Part shown: in pieces, positions 51,878-60,932 of the stretch
Numbering within the stretch: position 1 is the first letter of the stretch
Layout: each line of letters begins with the position of its first letter
Source: Pseudofrankia sp. DC12
GTDB lineage: Bacteria; Actinomycetota; Actinomycetes; Frankiales; Frankiaceae
NCBI RefSeq assembly: GCF_000966285.1
Contig: NZ_KQ031391.1
Location: 3,860,540 to 3,924,539, forward strand
Length of the DNA: 64,000 nucleotides
Direction of reading: 5' to 3'
The notes under the pieces: generated by a model
The model's database searches: none
What the model saw: only the letters and a program-made list of their open reading frames with translations
What the model was told of the DNA's origin: nothing
Position numbers and translations under genes: made by a program

Positions 51878-52028
51878 CACGCCTGTGGAGTTAGCTGTCG
51901 GGTTCGGGCCGGGAAGCCCGGTCAGCCATTCTTCCGATGACGCTCGGGAAATGGCTGGCTTAACCCCAAGGGCACGCGCTAGGCGCGGTCCCGGAGGAAC
52001 CTGGTTCCCCCACTTCTGCCCTGGCGAT
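51878..52028 (-). promoter_or_regulatory. Cyclic-di-AMP (ydaO/yuaA) riboswitch
   Basis: On the minus strand the leader of the lysozyme-like gene carries the conserved ydaO parts in order: GGGGGAACCA (52011-52002), TTGGGGTTAA (51969-51960) and GAACCCGACAGCTAAC (51905-51890), with AGGCG closing the P1 region (51884-51880). CGCC at 52026-52023 can pair with that GGCG. The aptamer ends about 20 bases before the ATG, so control could act on translation initiation or on a short terminator. The class binds c-di-AMP and controls wall hydrolases in actinobacteria. Confidence 0.93.
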
Positions 52029-52546
52029 CTCTAGGAGGGGGCACCGGAACGGGGGCAGAACTCGGCGTCCGAAACGGTGCTTTGTTGCGAGCGGAGCAAC
52101 CGTAACCAACTACTCGACGTACCAACAAGCCGCTGACCTGGGCTTCTGTACGGCGGATCTGTCACGCTCCGTGCAATACCTTGGAGCCAGGTGTGTGCCA
52201 GCTGTGAGCTGTGACGAGGGTCACGGTGTTCTGCGCGAAAATGCGGGAACAGGGGGCTGTTGTTCTGCAAACCGTTGTCGCGCAATGGCTCCAGGCGGCC
52301 GCGATGGACAGGGAGGTCTTTCGCCGGCGCGGCCGGCCTGGTGCTGGGCGTGAGGTAGGCGCTCGTTACGCTCCGGTTGCTCAACCCTCGGTGGCGGCCG
52401 TTTGCGTCCCGTCGTGAGCGTGGTGGCCGCCACGTTGCGCGGCGATCACCGCCGAGGGGCCGACTTTTGGACGGTGTCCCTTTGCCGCGTGTCCGGAAGG
52501 GCGGGCGCACGCGCGGTGCACGCGAACCGATGATTGCGACGGATTC
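52029..52546. other. Region upstream of the riboswitch
   Basis: About 520 bp with no supported gene. It should carry the promoter of the riboswitch-controlled gene. The segment 52080-52140 is less GC-rich. No clear boxes were assigned. Confidence 0.5.
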
Positions 52547-52936
52547 TTGAACGTGCCCTATGGTGCGGTGGCGGGGGTCGTCTTCTCGCTGGTGGTGAAT
52601 CAGTCGACCGTGGTCCACGACCTCACCGTCGCCCAGGTCCGCCCCGGCGCGATCGGCTACGCCGAACGCGGGGCGGCGGCCACCTACGCGAAGGTCAACG
52701 AGGTCAGGCTCGGCGGCTGGGTGGCGGACCTGAGCACCGTCGAACGCGGCGACTACGCGTTCTGGGAGGTCGAGTACTTCTACACGTATGGCAACCCGGC
52801 CGGGGACAGCCTGCTGTCGGCCTTCCTCGAGTACACGACTCTCGACTCGGCGAAGAACCTGCTTCGCGCTGGCAGCTTCACTCGGTGCATCGACCACGCC
52901 AGGAACCTGATGACCACGCTGTGCGCCCAGCACTGA
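52547..52936 (+). pseudogene. C-terminal remnant of a PstS-like substrate-binding protein
   Basis: The frame encodes about 129 residues with the late signature of phosphate-type binding proteins: VRPGAIGYAERGAAATYAKV, VRLGGWVADL and the YAFWEVEYFYTYG segment that matches the family's YPFWxxEYLYTYG region, then a helical tail. There is no signal peptide, no N-terminal lobe and no clean start (TTG 52547 or GTG 52553). It therefore looks like the 3' end of a gene whose front was lost. It converges on kdpE with a 13-bp gap. It might be a degraded solute-binding component once linked to the same membrane cluster. Confidence 0.6.
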
Positions 52937-52949
52937 CTGGATCCCTCGA

Positions 52950-53729
52950 TCAGGGCTGGAAGCGGTAGCCCATGCCCGGATCAGTGAGCAGGTGCCGGGG
53001 ACGGGCCGGGTCCTCCTCTAGCTTCTGCCGAAGGCGGTTCAGGTAGGTGCGCAGGTAGTGGGTCTCGGAACCGTAGTTGGCGCCCCAGACTTCGGTGAGC
53101 AGTTGGCGTTGGGAGACGAGCTTGCCCGGGTGGCTGAGGAGAACCTTGAGCAGGCCCCACTCGGTCTTCGTCAGATGGATCTCCTCCACTGACTCATTGG
53201 CGAAATCGTCCCCCTGGCCGTCTGCTGCCGCGCTGCCTGGTGGTTCGCCGTCGGTTGGCGCTGTCTTGCCGTTGGGGCTGGATACCGGCGCGGCTGCCCG
53301 TGTGACACGGTGGGCGGACAGATCGACGGTCACGCGGCCGAACTGGACGATGGGGCTCGCCGACTGCTCGCCGGTGCGGCGAGCGACCGCGCGCAGCCGC
53401 GCGAGCAGCTCGTCGATGCCGAACGGCTTGGTGATGTAGTCGTCGGCTCCGGCGTCCAGGGCGCCGACCTTGTCCCGACTGTCCGCGCGGCCCGACAGCA
53501 CGACGATCGGCACCCGTGTCCAGCCACGCAGGCCGTGGATCACGTCGACGCCGTCCAGGTCGGGCAGGCCGAGATCGAGGATCACGATGTCGGGACGGGT
53601 CGCGGCGGCGGCGGCGAGCGCGGTGGCGCCGGTATCCGCGACGACCACGTCGTAGCCGCGTGCACGCAGATTGATCCGCATCGCCCGCAGGATCTGCGGC
53701 TCGTCGTCGACGATCAGAACCCGAGTCAT
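52950..53729 (-). CDS. kdpE: KdpE response regulator with a linker insert
   Basis: A 259-residue OmpR-type regulator. The receiver has Asp8-Asp9, phosphoacceptor Asp52 in VILDLGLPDLDG and Lys101 in YITKPFGID. The DNA-binding wing is complete (LVSQRQLLTEVWGANYGSET, HYLRTYLNRLRQKLEEDP and GYRFQP). Between strands of the OmpR domain sits an insert of about 35 residues (VSSPNGKTAPTDGEPPG... to DDFANE) absent from typical KdpE. It overlaps kdpD by 4 bp (ATGA), and its partner kinase is that gene. KdpE normally activates kdpFABC, which is not in view. Confidence 0.93.
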   Translation of the reverse strand: MTRVLIVDDEPQILRAMRINLRARGYDVVVADTGATALAAAAATRPDIVILDLGLPDLDGVDVIHGLRGWTRVPIVVLSGRADSRDKVGALDAGADDYITKPFGIDELLARLRAVARRTGEQSASPIVQFGRVTVDLSAHRVTRAAAPVSSPNGKTAPTDGEPPGSAAADGQGDDFANESVEEIHLTKTEWGLLKVLLSHPGKLVSQRQLLTEVWGANYGSETHYLRTYLNRLRQKLEEDPARPRHLLTDPGMGYRFQP

Positions 53730-56443
53730 CGCGGCCTTTCCGACGTCGTCATCTCGCCGGTTCCGCCGTTGTCGGCCGGAAGCTCGACGACCATCGTGAG
53801 GCCTCCTCCGGGGGTGTCCTCGGGGGTGAGGGTCCCGCCCATCGCCTCGGTGAGGCCGCGGGAGAGCGCGAGCCCGAGGCCGGTGCCGACCGTGTTGTCG
53901 CGGTCGCCGAGCCGCTGGAACGGCTGGAAGATCGCGTCGCGGTCCGTCTTGGGTACCCCGGGGCCGCGGTCGACGACGCGGATCTGCACCCGGTCACCGA
54001 GCGTGCTTGCGCTGACGAGCGGCGGCGACCCCGTCGGGGAGAAGCGAATCGCATTGGCGACCACGTTCGCGATCACGCGCTCCAGGAGGACCGGATCGGC
54101 GCGCATCGCCGGAACCTCCGGGTCCGCGCTGACCTGGATGCGCACTCCGGTCGCGTCCGGCCCCAGACAGTCAAGTGCGAGCGCCACGACGTCCTCGACG
54201 TGGACCGCCCGTGGAAATACGGACAACACCCCGGCCTGAAGACGACTCATGTCGAGCAGGTTCTCGACCAGCGTCGTGAGCCGGTCGAGTGACTCGTCGG
54301 CGGTAGCGACCAGTTCGGCCCGTTCTTCCGGTGACCACACCACATCCTCGGCCCGCAGGCCGGTGACAGCCGCCTTGGCCGCGGCCAACGGGGTACGCAG
54401 GTCGTGGCTGACCGCGGCCAGCAAGGCGGAACGGACCCGGTCCGCCTCGGCGAGTGGCTTCACGGAGGCGGCCTCCTGGGCCAGCCGGAGCCGTTCGGCG
54501 GCAGTCGCCGCCTGCGCGGCGAACCCGGCGAGAAGCCGACGGTCCGCCGCGGGCAGCGGCCGGCCGCGTAGAACCAGCGTGAACCGGCCGGCCGGCACCT
54601 CGACGTCGCCGTCAGAGGGGTGTTCGGATGGTTTCGGACCGACGTTGGCCACGACCTCCCACCGGTCCCGGCCTGGGCCGGGTGGCGGGCTCGGGACCCC
54701 GCCACCAGCGGTGCCGCCAGAGGTCCCGTTACCAGAGACGTCGCCGCCGGAGCTGGCTGTAAGCAGAGTTACCGACGTCATCCCGAACCCCTCACGGACC
54801 CGTTCGAGGATCGCCGGCAGTGGATGCTCGCTGCGCAGGACGGTGCCGGCGAGCGTCGCGAGGGCCTCCGCTTCGGCGCTGGCCCGGGCGGCCTGCACCG
54901 AACGGCGCCGGGCGAGGTCGACGACCCGGCTTACGGCGATGGCGACCGCGACGAACGCCGCGAGCGCGAACGCGTTGTTGCGGTCGTCGATCGTCCAGGT
55001 GTGCAGCGGCGGGGTGAAGTAGAAGTTCAACAGCAACGAGGCGGCGACCGCGGTCGCCAGCGCCGGCCAGATGCCGCCGACGAACGCCGCCACGACGACA
55101 ACCAGCAGGTAGAGCAGGGTGTCCGAGGTCAGGTTGACCTCCGTGCGGCCCGAGGCCGCCAACACGGTGAGCAGCGCCAGAGCGGCGCCGGCGAGGGCGA
55201 ACCCGGCGAGCTGCCGGCCAGCCGCCAGTGTCAGCGACGACGCGCGCCCTCGGCCGCGCCCAGCGCCGAACACCCAACTCGCACCCGTTTTCGGGACGTC
55301 CTCGGCTGATGGGCGCGATGGTCGTCCGCCGGCGCTGGACTCCTCGTGGGTGACGAGATGCACGTCGATCGAGCCGGAACGGGCGGTCGTCGTGACGCCG
55401 ACGCCCCGGCTGACCAGCTGCGCGAACCGGCCACGCCGGCTCGCGCCCAGCACCAGCTGGGTGGCGTTCTCGGCCCGGGCGAAGTCCAGCAGCGCCTTCG
55501 GGACGTTGTCGCCGAGGACCAGGTGGTAGCTGCCGCCGAGGCTCTCCACGAGCGTGCGCTGCCGGGCCAGCGCCGCCGGGTCCGCACCGGTGACCAGGCC
55601 GTCCGGCCGGCTGACGTGCACGGCGAGCAGGTCGCTGCCTCCGGTGGAGCGGGCCGCGATCCGGGCCGCCCGGCGGATCAGCGTGTCGCCCTCCGGCCCG
55701 CCCGTGATCGCGACGACGACCCGCTCGCGGGCCTCCCACGTGTCGGTGATGCCATGGTCGACCCGGTAGCGGTCGAGCTGGTCCTCGACCTTGCCGGCGA
55801 CCCAGAGCAGCGCCAGCTCACGCAGCGCAGTCAGGTTGCCGACCCGGAAGTAGTTGGCCAGCGCGGCGTCGACCTTGTCGGCCGCGTACACGTTTCCGTG
55901 CGCCATCCTGCGGCGCAGTGCCTCCGGGGCCATGTCGACGAGCTCTACCTGGTCGGCGGCCCGGACGACCGCGTCGGGGATGGTCTCCCGCTGCGGCACC
56001 CCGGTGATCGTGCTGACGACGTCGTTGAGCGACTCCAGGTGCTGGATGTTCAGTGTCGTCACGACATCGATGCCGGCGGCGAGCAGCTCCTCGACGTCCT
56101 GCCATCGCTTGGGGTTGCGGGAACCGGGGACGTTCGAGTGCGCGTACTCGTCGACGAGCGCGAGGGCGGGCTTGCGGTTGAGTACAGCGTCGACGTCCAT
56201 CTCCGTGAACCGGGCGCCGCGATGCGAGAAGGTCCGCCGCGGGACGATCTCGAACTCGCCGATCATCTCGGCGGTGAGGTGGCGGCCGTGCGTCTCGACC
56301 AGGCCGATCACGGTGTCGGTGCCGCGTCCGGCCCGGCGATGACCCTCGGAGAGCATCGCGTAGGTCTTGCCGACGCCGGGGGCGGCGCCCAGGTAGATCC
56401 GCAGCCGGCCTCGCCGCGGCACGTCGACGGCGTCGGAGGTCAT
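53726..56443 (-). CDS. kdpD: KdpD potassium/osmo-sensing histidine kinase
   Basis: A 905-residue kinase with the full KdpD layout. The N-terminal KdpD domain has Walker A GAAPGVGKT (19-27) and GLVETHGRHLTAEMIGEFEI. A universal-stress-protein-like domain follows (about 245-370: ERVVVAITGGPEGDTLIRRA), then four transmembrane segments (about 410-505) and a GAF-like region. The HisKA helix has His680 in AAVSHDLRTPLAAAKAAV. The ATPase domain has NVVANAIRFSPTG, VVDRGPGVPK and GTGLGLALSRGL. KdpD senses low potassium or osmotic stress and phosphorylates KdpE. The USP-like domain is where c-di-AMP binds in some relatives, but the defining motif is not recognisable here. Confidence 0.95.
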   Translation of the reverse strand: MTSDAVDVPRRGRLRIYLGAAPGVGKTYAMLSEGHRRAGRGTDTVIGLVETHGRHLTAEMIGEFEIVPRRTFSHRGARFTEMDVDAVLNRKPALALVDEYAHSNVPGSRNPKRWQDVEELLAAGIDVVTTLNIQHLESLNDVVSTITGVPQRETIPDAVVRAADQVELVDMAPEALRRRMAHGNVYAADKVDAALANYFRVGNLTALRELALLWVAGKVEDQLDRYRVDHGITDTWEARERVVVAITGGPEGDTLIRRAARIAARSTGGSDLLAVHVSRPDGLVTGADPAALARQRTLVESLGGSYHLVLGDNVPKALLDFARAENATQLVLGASRRGRFAQLVSRGVGVTTTARSGSIDVHLVTHEESSAGGRPSRPSAEDVPKTGASWVFGAGRGRGRASSLTLAAGRQLAGFALAGAALALLTVLAASGRTEVNLTSDTLLYLLVVVVAAFVGGIWPALATAVAASLLLNFYFTPPLHTWTIDDRNNAFALAAFVAVAIAVSRVVDLARRRSVQAARASAEAEALATLAGTVLRSEHPLPAILERVREGFGMTSVTLLTASSGGDVSGNGTSGGTAGGGVPSPPPGPGRDRWEVVANVGPKPSEHPSDGDVEVPAGRFTLVLRGRPLPAADRRLLAGFAAQAATAAERLRLAQEAASVKPLAEADRVRSALLAAVSHDLRTPLAAAKAAVTGLRAEDVVWSPEERAELVATADESLDRLTTLVENLLDMSRLQAGVLSVFPRAVHVEDVVALALDCLGPDATGVRIQVSADPEVPAMRADPVLLERVIANVVANAIRFSPTGSPPLVSASTLGDRVQIRVVDRGPGVPKTDRDAIFQPFQRLGDRDNTVGTGLGLALSRGLTEAMGGTLTPEDTPGGGLTMVVELPADNGGTGEMTTSERPR

Positions 56444-56575
56444 GCGCGGTCCGGTCCTGTCTGATCGTCGTAGTGTGCTGTTCTCAGTGTTCCCGGCCGG
56501 GCCTTCCAGGAGCCGGCCTGTTCTCGGACCGGTCTCGGCGGGCCGGCGCGTTCGCGGGTGGGTGTGGAGCGCCGT

Positions 56576-58864
56576 TCAGCCGACGTGGACGGCGGGGCGG
56601 CGGGAACGATCGGGCTCGGCCTCGCGGAGCACCTCGCGGGTGATCGGGGCGACCTCACCGACGCCGAAGATCAGGAACCGGATCAGGTTCGTGAACGGGT
56701 TCCCTTCCGTCCACTCGAAGTAGATGTGCGGATGGGTGCCGGTGATGTCCCGTACGTAGAGCAGGAGCGCGGCGATCGCGTTGGGCACCGAGGTGCTGGT
56801 CAGGCGCAGGACGCGATAGCCGTGCTGGTCGAGGCCGGCGACGTCGAGGGCACACTCGAACTCGGACGCGTCGGTGATCGCCACCTCGACGAACAGCAGC
56901 GGGTCTCCGGCCGGGATGTGCGCGTCCCGCCGGATCTGCGCCTCCTTGCCGCGGTACTCCGCCGCCTCGCCGGTGTCGGGCTCGTTGGCCACCAGTCGCA
57001 GGTCGACGGGCTCCCCGTCCCCTATGCCACCGCGCCGACTAGCTGCCGCCACGTCGGCGATGAACTGCGTTGCGGCTAGATCGGCGCGGACTTCGGTGAC
57101 CCGCAGCTCGAACGCCCGGACCGCCCGGGAGATGAACGAGACAGCGACGATCACGATGATGAAGATCGACGCAATGATCAGACCGTCCGGCCGCTCGAAG
57201 ACGTTGGCGATCGTCGTGTAGATGAAAACGGCCGTGATCAGGCCGAACGTGACGAGCCGTTTGGTCGAGCGTCGCCCGTCGGCCTTGCGGCGCATTCCGG
57301 ACAGCGTCACCGCGAGCGAGGCCGAAGTGATCAGGACGAGCACGCCGGTCGCGTAGGCGCCGCCCTGCTTGTCCACACTCGCGTCGAAGACCCAGGTGAT
57401 CAGGAAGCCGATGCCGACGAAGACGAGGACGAGCGGGCGAACCGCCCTGGTCCACCGGGGAGCCATGCCGTACCTGGGTAGGTAGCGAGGGACGAGGTTG
57501 AGCAGCCCGGCCATCGCCGAGGCGCCCGCGAACCAGAGGATCGTGATGGTGCTGACGTCATAGGCGGTGCCGAACGCCTTACCGAGCAACTCGTGGGCTA
57601 GGTACGCCAGCGCGCGCCCGTTGGCAGGCCCTCCGCTCTGGAAGTCCTGCTCCGGGATCAGCCAGACCGTCACCAGGCTGCTGGCCAGCAGGAAGCAGCT
57701 CATGATCACGGCAGCCGTCGTGAGCAGGCGCCGGGCGCCCCGGATACGGCCGTGAGGGTGCGCTTCGGTGTCGGTCGCATCGCCCCGGATCAGCGGCATG
57801 ACGGCGACGCCGGTCTCGAAGCCGGACATGCCGAGCGCGAGCTTGGGGAACACGATCAGCGCGAACCCAACCAGCAGGAACGGATTGGGATGTTCGGCAA
57901 CCAGAAGTCGATGCCAGTCGTTGATGACGTGCGGTTCGCCCACGACCTTCGTGAATGCGGCGACCATCACCACTGCGTTCAACGACAGGTACACGACCAC
58001 CAGCACGACGGCGAGGCCGACAGCCTCGGTGAAGCCGCGCAGGAACACCGCTCCCAGCAGCGCCAGCAGGAGCAGTGTGATCAGCATCGACTCGCCGTGC
58101 AGCACGGCCGGCGTGTACGGATTCTCGACGATGTGCGCCGATGCGTCCGCGGCCGACAGGGTCATCGTGATGACGAAGTCGGTGGCGGCGAACCCAAGCA
58201 GCGCGAGCACAAGCAGTTTGCCGGCCCACCAGGGCAGGAAATGCTCGAGCATCGCGATCGAGCCCTCGCCGTGCGGGCTCTCGTGCGCCACCCGCCGGTA
58301 GACCGGTAGCGCGCCGACCAGGGTCAGCACGATCAGGACGAGCGTCGCCACCGGGCTGACCGCGCCGGCGGCGAGGACCGCGATGCCCGGTTGGTAGCCC
58401 AGCGTCGAGAAGTAGTCGACCCCGGTCAGGCACATGACCCGCCACCACCGGTGCATCCGGTGTGCCTCGGCCGGCGCCTGGGTGTGCGGGCCGGCGTGCC
58501 ACTGCGACTGCTCCGCCAGGCCCTGGAGCAGCCAGGCCCGGAGGCCGTGTCGGTAGCGACCGTTTCTGCTCGGTCCGACGGGCCCGCTCGGCTGGTGGCG
58601 CCGTTCCGGGGGTGGCGCGGGCCGCGGCACGTCGGTTGTTTCGATCGAGCCGACGCGGCCGTCGGCTGGCTGAGGCTGTCCGGGTGCGTCAGATGATGCC
58701 GGACCACCCAGCTCACCATTGCAGTCCGGGAACAGGGGCGTCCCGTCTACGTTGTGCTGTCCGGGTCCGACCGAGTACGGATTACCGTTCACCGGAATCT
58801 TCCCGCCAGCGGACCCATGCTCGTCCGACCAGCTCGGCATACCCGCCTGCGTGCCGGTAGGCAT
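56576..58864 (-). CDS. APC-superfamily permease with a cytosolic C-terminal domain
   Basis: A 762-residue transporter. A disordered N-terminal region of about 140 residues precedes about 12 transmembrane segments (roughly 145-575), opening with [21 protein letters not shown] soluble C-terminal domain of about 160 residues follows ([36 protein letters not shown]). The architecture resembles APC-type permeases, some of which carry potassium in other bacteria; a named KimA signature is not evident. Placed just upstream of kdpD on the same strand (133-bp gap), potassium or amino-acid import is the reasonable guess. ATG 58864 is the longest start. Confidence 0.8.
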   Translation of the reverse strand: MPTGTQAGMPSWSDEHGSAGGKIPVNGNPYSVGPGQHNVDGTPLFPDCNGELGGPASSDAPGQPQPADGRVGSIETTDVPRPAPPPERRHQPSGPVGPSRNGRYRHGLRAWLLQGLAEQSQWHAGPHTQAPAEAHRMHRWWRVMCLTGVDYFSTLGYQPGIAVLAAGAVSPVATLVLIVLTLVGALPVYRRVAHESPHGEGSIAMLEHFLPWWAGKLLVLALLGFAATDFVITMTLSAADASAHIVENPYTPAVLHGESMLITLLLLALLGAVFLRGFTEAVGLAVVLVVVYLSLNAVVMVAAFTKVVGEPHVINDWHRLLVAEHPNPFLLVGFALIVFPKLALGMSGFETGVAVMPLIRGDATDTEAHPHGRIRGARRLLTTAAVIMSCFLLASSLVTVWLIPEQDFQSGGPANGRALAYLAHELLGKAFGTAYDVSTITILWFAGASAMAGLLNLVPRYLPRYGMAPRWTRAVRPLVLVFVGIGFLITWVFDASVDKQGGAYATGVLVLITSASLAVTLSGMRRKADGRRSTKRLVTFGLITAVFIYTTIANVFERPDGLIIASIFIIVIVAVSFISRAVRAFELRVTEVRADLAATQFIADVAAASRRGGIGDGEPVDLRLVANEPDTGEAAEYRGKEAQIRRDAHIPAGDPLLFVEVAITDASEFECALDVAGLDQHGYRVLRLTSTSVPNAIAALLLYVRDITGTHPHIYFEWTEGNPFTNLIRFLIFGVGEVAPITREVLREAEPDRSRRPAVHVG

Positions 58865-59159
58865 TGTCCGGCGCGGTCGTAGGATACCGCGGCCGTGTGG
58901 TCACCGGTGCCTCCATCGGCAGTCTGAGCGCCCAGGCCGAAGCTGCCGAACCGCCGAGGCAGGTTGCCCGGCTACCTGGATTTTGGCCGCACTACATCGT
59001 GGGGCCGCAAGTAGGTGTGAAGATCCTTACTTATGGTTTGTTGACGCCCACCCTGCTGGCACCCGGCCCGTTTGGCGGGTCTCCGTCCCATCAACGGGCC
59101 GTCTTGCCTGCGATGGACGTCATCGCGGACGGTGCGGCGCCGGAGCACCGCGGTGGCCG
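58865..59159. other. Spacer upstream of the permease gene
   Basis: About 295 bp with no supported gene, divergent from the permease start. It should hold the permease promoter. The segment 59010-59040 is AT-richer. Confidence 0.45.
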
Positions 59160-59642
59160 GTGGAAATCTTGATCTTGGGGGCGTCCAGGCCAGTCCGACA
59201 CGGTGGCCGCCCGACCGGGCGAAGCCCTGGCCACGACGTAGGAGCCGCCGCAGCGCCAGGCTGCGCTCAATATGCCCACGCTCAGTGCGGTCTGATCGGC
59301 GCCTCCATCAGGCGCGGGCGGTCTTGGTCAGCCTGGGTCGTCCGCGGTGACGGGGAGCTCACCCTGCACGGCTGGACGGGCCCGCTCCTGCTCGGCGTGT
59401 TCGTCGGCATCGCACTGCTGGCCGCGACTCTGCGCAGGGTGTTGACCTGGCTGGCCCGCAGCCGCCCCGGCGAGACCAACGCTGCCGCGAACGGCACGGG
59501 CGAGGCGTGCGCTGCTGGCGCCGCCGACGTCGAGGTGGGTGGCGCCGCGTCCGTCTTCCGTCGGCTTCCGCGCCGCTTGCCGCGGCCACCGGACCGCGTC
59601 GCCGGCCAGCGGAGGACACGGCCGGCCGATAAGATCGACTAG
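59160..59642 (+). CDS. Possible small single-span membrane protein
   Basis: From about 59330 the frame has strong third-position G/C and encodes one transmembrane segment (PLLLGVFVGIALLAATL), then a basic, Pro/Arg/Ala-rich tail. The N-terminal end is unclear: GTG 59160 is the nearest conventional start in frame but has no ribosome site, and upstream codon use is poor. It could be a real short gene with a misread start or a decayed one. It lies before corA on the same strand. Confidence 0.3.
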   Translation: MEILILGASRPVRHGGRPTGRSPGHDVGAAAAPGCAQYAHAQCGLIGASIRRGRSWSAWVVRGDGELTLHGWTGPLLLGVFVGIALLAATLRRVLTWLARSRPGETNAAANGTGEACAAGAADVEVGGAASVFRRLPRRLPRPPDRVAGQRRTRPADKID

Positions 59643-59858
59643 GCCTGAACTGGCTACGGACAGCGCCGTTCGAGGTCGCGGGCGCGGCTGCCCGCGCGGC
59701 TGGCCGGCCGTGGGCGGGCGCTCAGAGTTCACGATGCGTTGACGCTGTGGGCTAGGACATCCGCCGCGGCCGGACCTATCGTGCGGATTCGTCAGCTGGG
59801 CCGAGAGGTGCCGGGGCGGGCGGCGCTACAGCCGCGATGGGTGGAGTCGAGGCGGCTC

Positions 59859-60917
59859 ATGGATGTTCGGCTGGTGACGAGGGCCGGTGTCGAGCGGCAC
59901 CCCGTCGAGGCGCTTGGCGAACTGCTCCGCAGGGTGTCGGCCGGTCCTGACACCGTTGGCGCCGACGGTGGCGCCGAGAGCTCCGTCGGCGCCACCAGGG
60001 CGGAAGACGACGCGGGGTTCGTCTGGGTCGATATCCCGAGCTGTGAGAAGAACGCCGAACGGGTGCTGCTGGACGTGTTCGGCTTCCACCCACGGGCGGT
60101 GCACGACTGCGCCGAGCGGAACCTGGTGGCCAAGACGCATTCCTATGCCGACCATGTCTTCGTGGTGCTCCACGGCCCGGAACAGGGCGAAAACGGGCAT
60201 GTCCACTACATCGAGCTCGACCAGTTCATCGGCCGCCATTTCCTGGTCACCGTGCACGGGCCGCTCAACCCTGCGGTCGAACCGTCGGTGGCCCTGCGCG
60301 AGACCAGTTCCGTCCTGGAGCGGATGGATGCGGGGCGCCTTCGGCCGACCAGCGCCTTCGAACTGTCGCATGCGATCGTGCTCGCGCTCGCGGCCAGCCA
60401 GGAGAGGTTCGTCGAGGCGCTGACCGCCGACGTCTGGGGCCTGGAACAACGCGTGAACGCCGGCCATCTCGGCGAGCCGGAGCCCTTTCTCGACGAGTTG
60501 TTCCGGGCCCGGCACGGCCTGCTCGCGGCCCGGACGATCAGCGCGCTGAACAGGGAGACCTATGTGCGGCTCATGAGCCGCGCCTGGGCGCTCCCGCCCC
60601 GGGTCAGACCGCTGCTCGCCGAGATCACCGACGAGTTCGAGCAGGTCCGCGGCCTGGCCGACGTGCAGCGCGAGTACCTGCAGGGCGTCATCGAGTTCTA
60701 CCGCACGCGGATCGACACCAAGATGACGATCGCGGCGGAACGGCTGGCGGTGATCGCCGCGATCACTCTGCCGATCACCGCGGTTTCCTCGATCTACGGC
60801 ATGAACATCATCGTGAACACGAGGACCCGCCCCGAGCAGCTGATCATCGTGCTGATCGCGATGGCCGCGATGTCCGCGGCCCTGCTGCGCTGGGCCAAAC
60901 GCCGGGACTGGTGGTAG
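59859..60917 (+). CDS. corA: CorA-family divalent cation transporter
   Basis: A 352-residue CorA-type channel. The long cytosolic alpha/beta domain (about 1-280) includes GFVWVDIPSCEKN, VVLHGPEQGE and the long helices that line the pore. Two C-terminal transmembrane helices carry the family's YGMN signature (about residues 312-315, ISTVSS-like segment ITAVSSIYGMNI). CorA pentamers move magnesium or cobalt. ATG 59859 with GAGG upstream is preferred; an in-frame start at 59739 would add 40 residues. It converges on the kinase at 60933 with a 15-bp gap. Confidence 0.9.
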   Translation: MDVRLVTRAGVERHPVEALGELLRRVSAGPDTVGADGGAESSVGATRAEDDAGFVWVDIPSCEKNAERVLLDVFGFHPRAVHDCAERNLVAKTHSYADHVFVVLHGPEQGENGHVHYIELDQFIGRHFLVTVHGPLNPAVEPSVALRETSSVLERMDAGRLRPTSAFELSHAIVLALAASQERFVEALTADVWGLEQRVNAGHLGEPEPFLDELFRARHGLLAARTISALNRETYVRLMSRAWALPPRVRPLLAEITDEFEQVRGLADVQREYLQGVIEFYRTRIDTKMTIAAERLAVIAAITLPITAVSSIYGMNIIVNTRTRPEQLIIVLIAMAAMSAALLRWAKRRDWW

Positions 60918-60932
60918 GGCCGGGCTCGCGGA

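Noticed and set aside
53330-53527. Short antisense frames in kdpE and kdpD
   Set aside because: They lie inside well supported genes and show only GC-driven composition.
55260-55560. A c-di-AMP binding motif in the KdpD stress-protein-like domain
   Set aside because: The motif described for some KdpD proteins is not recognisable here, so c-di-AMP binding by KdpD is not claimed.
56576-58864. A named KimA potassium importer next to a c-di-AMP riboswitch
   Set aside because: The permease is APC-like, but I cannot see a KimA-specific signature, and the riboswitch precedes a different gene, so only a general permease call is given.
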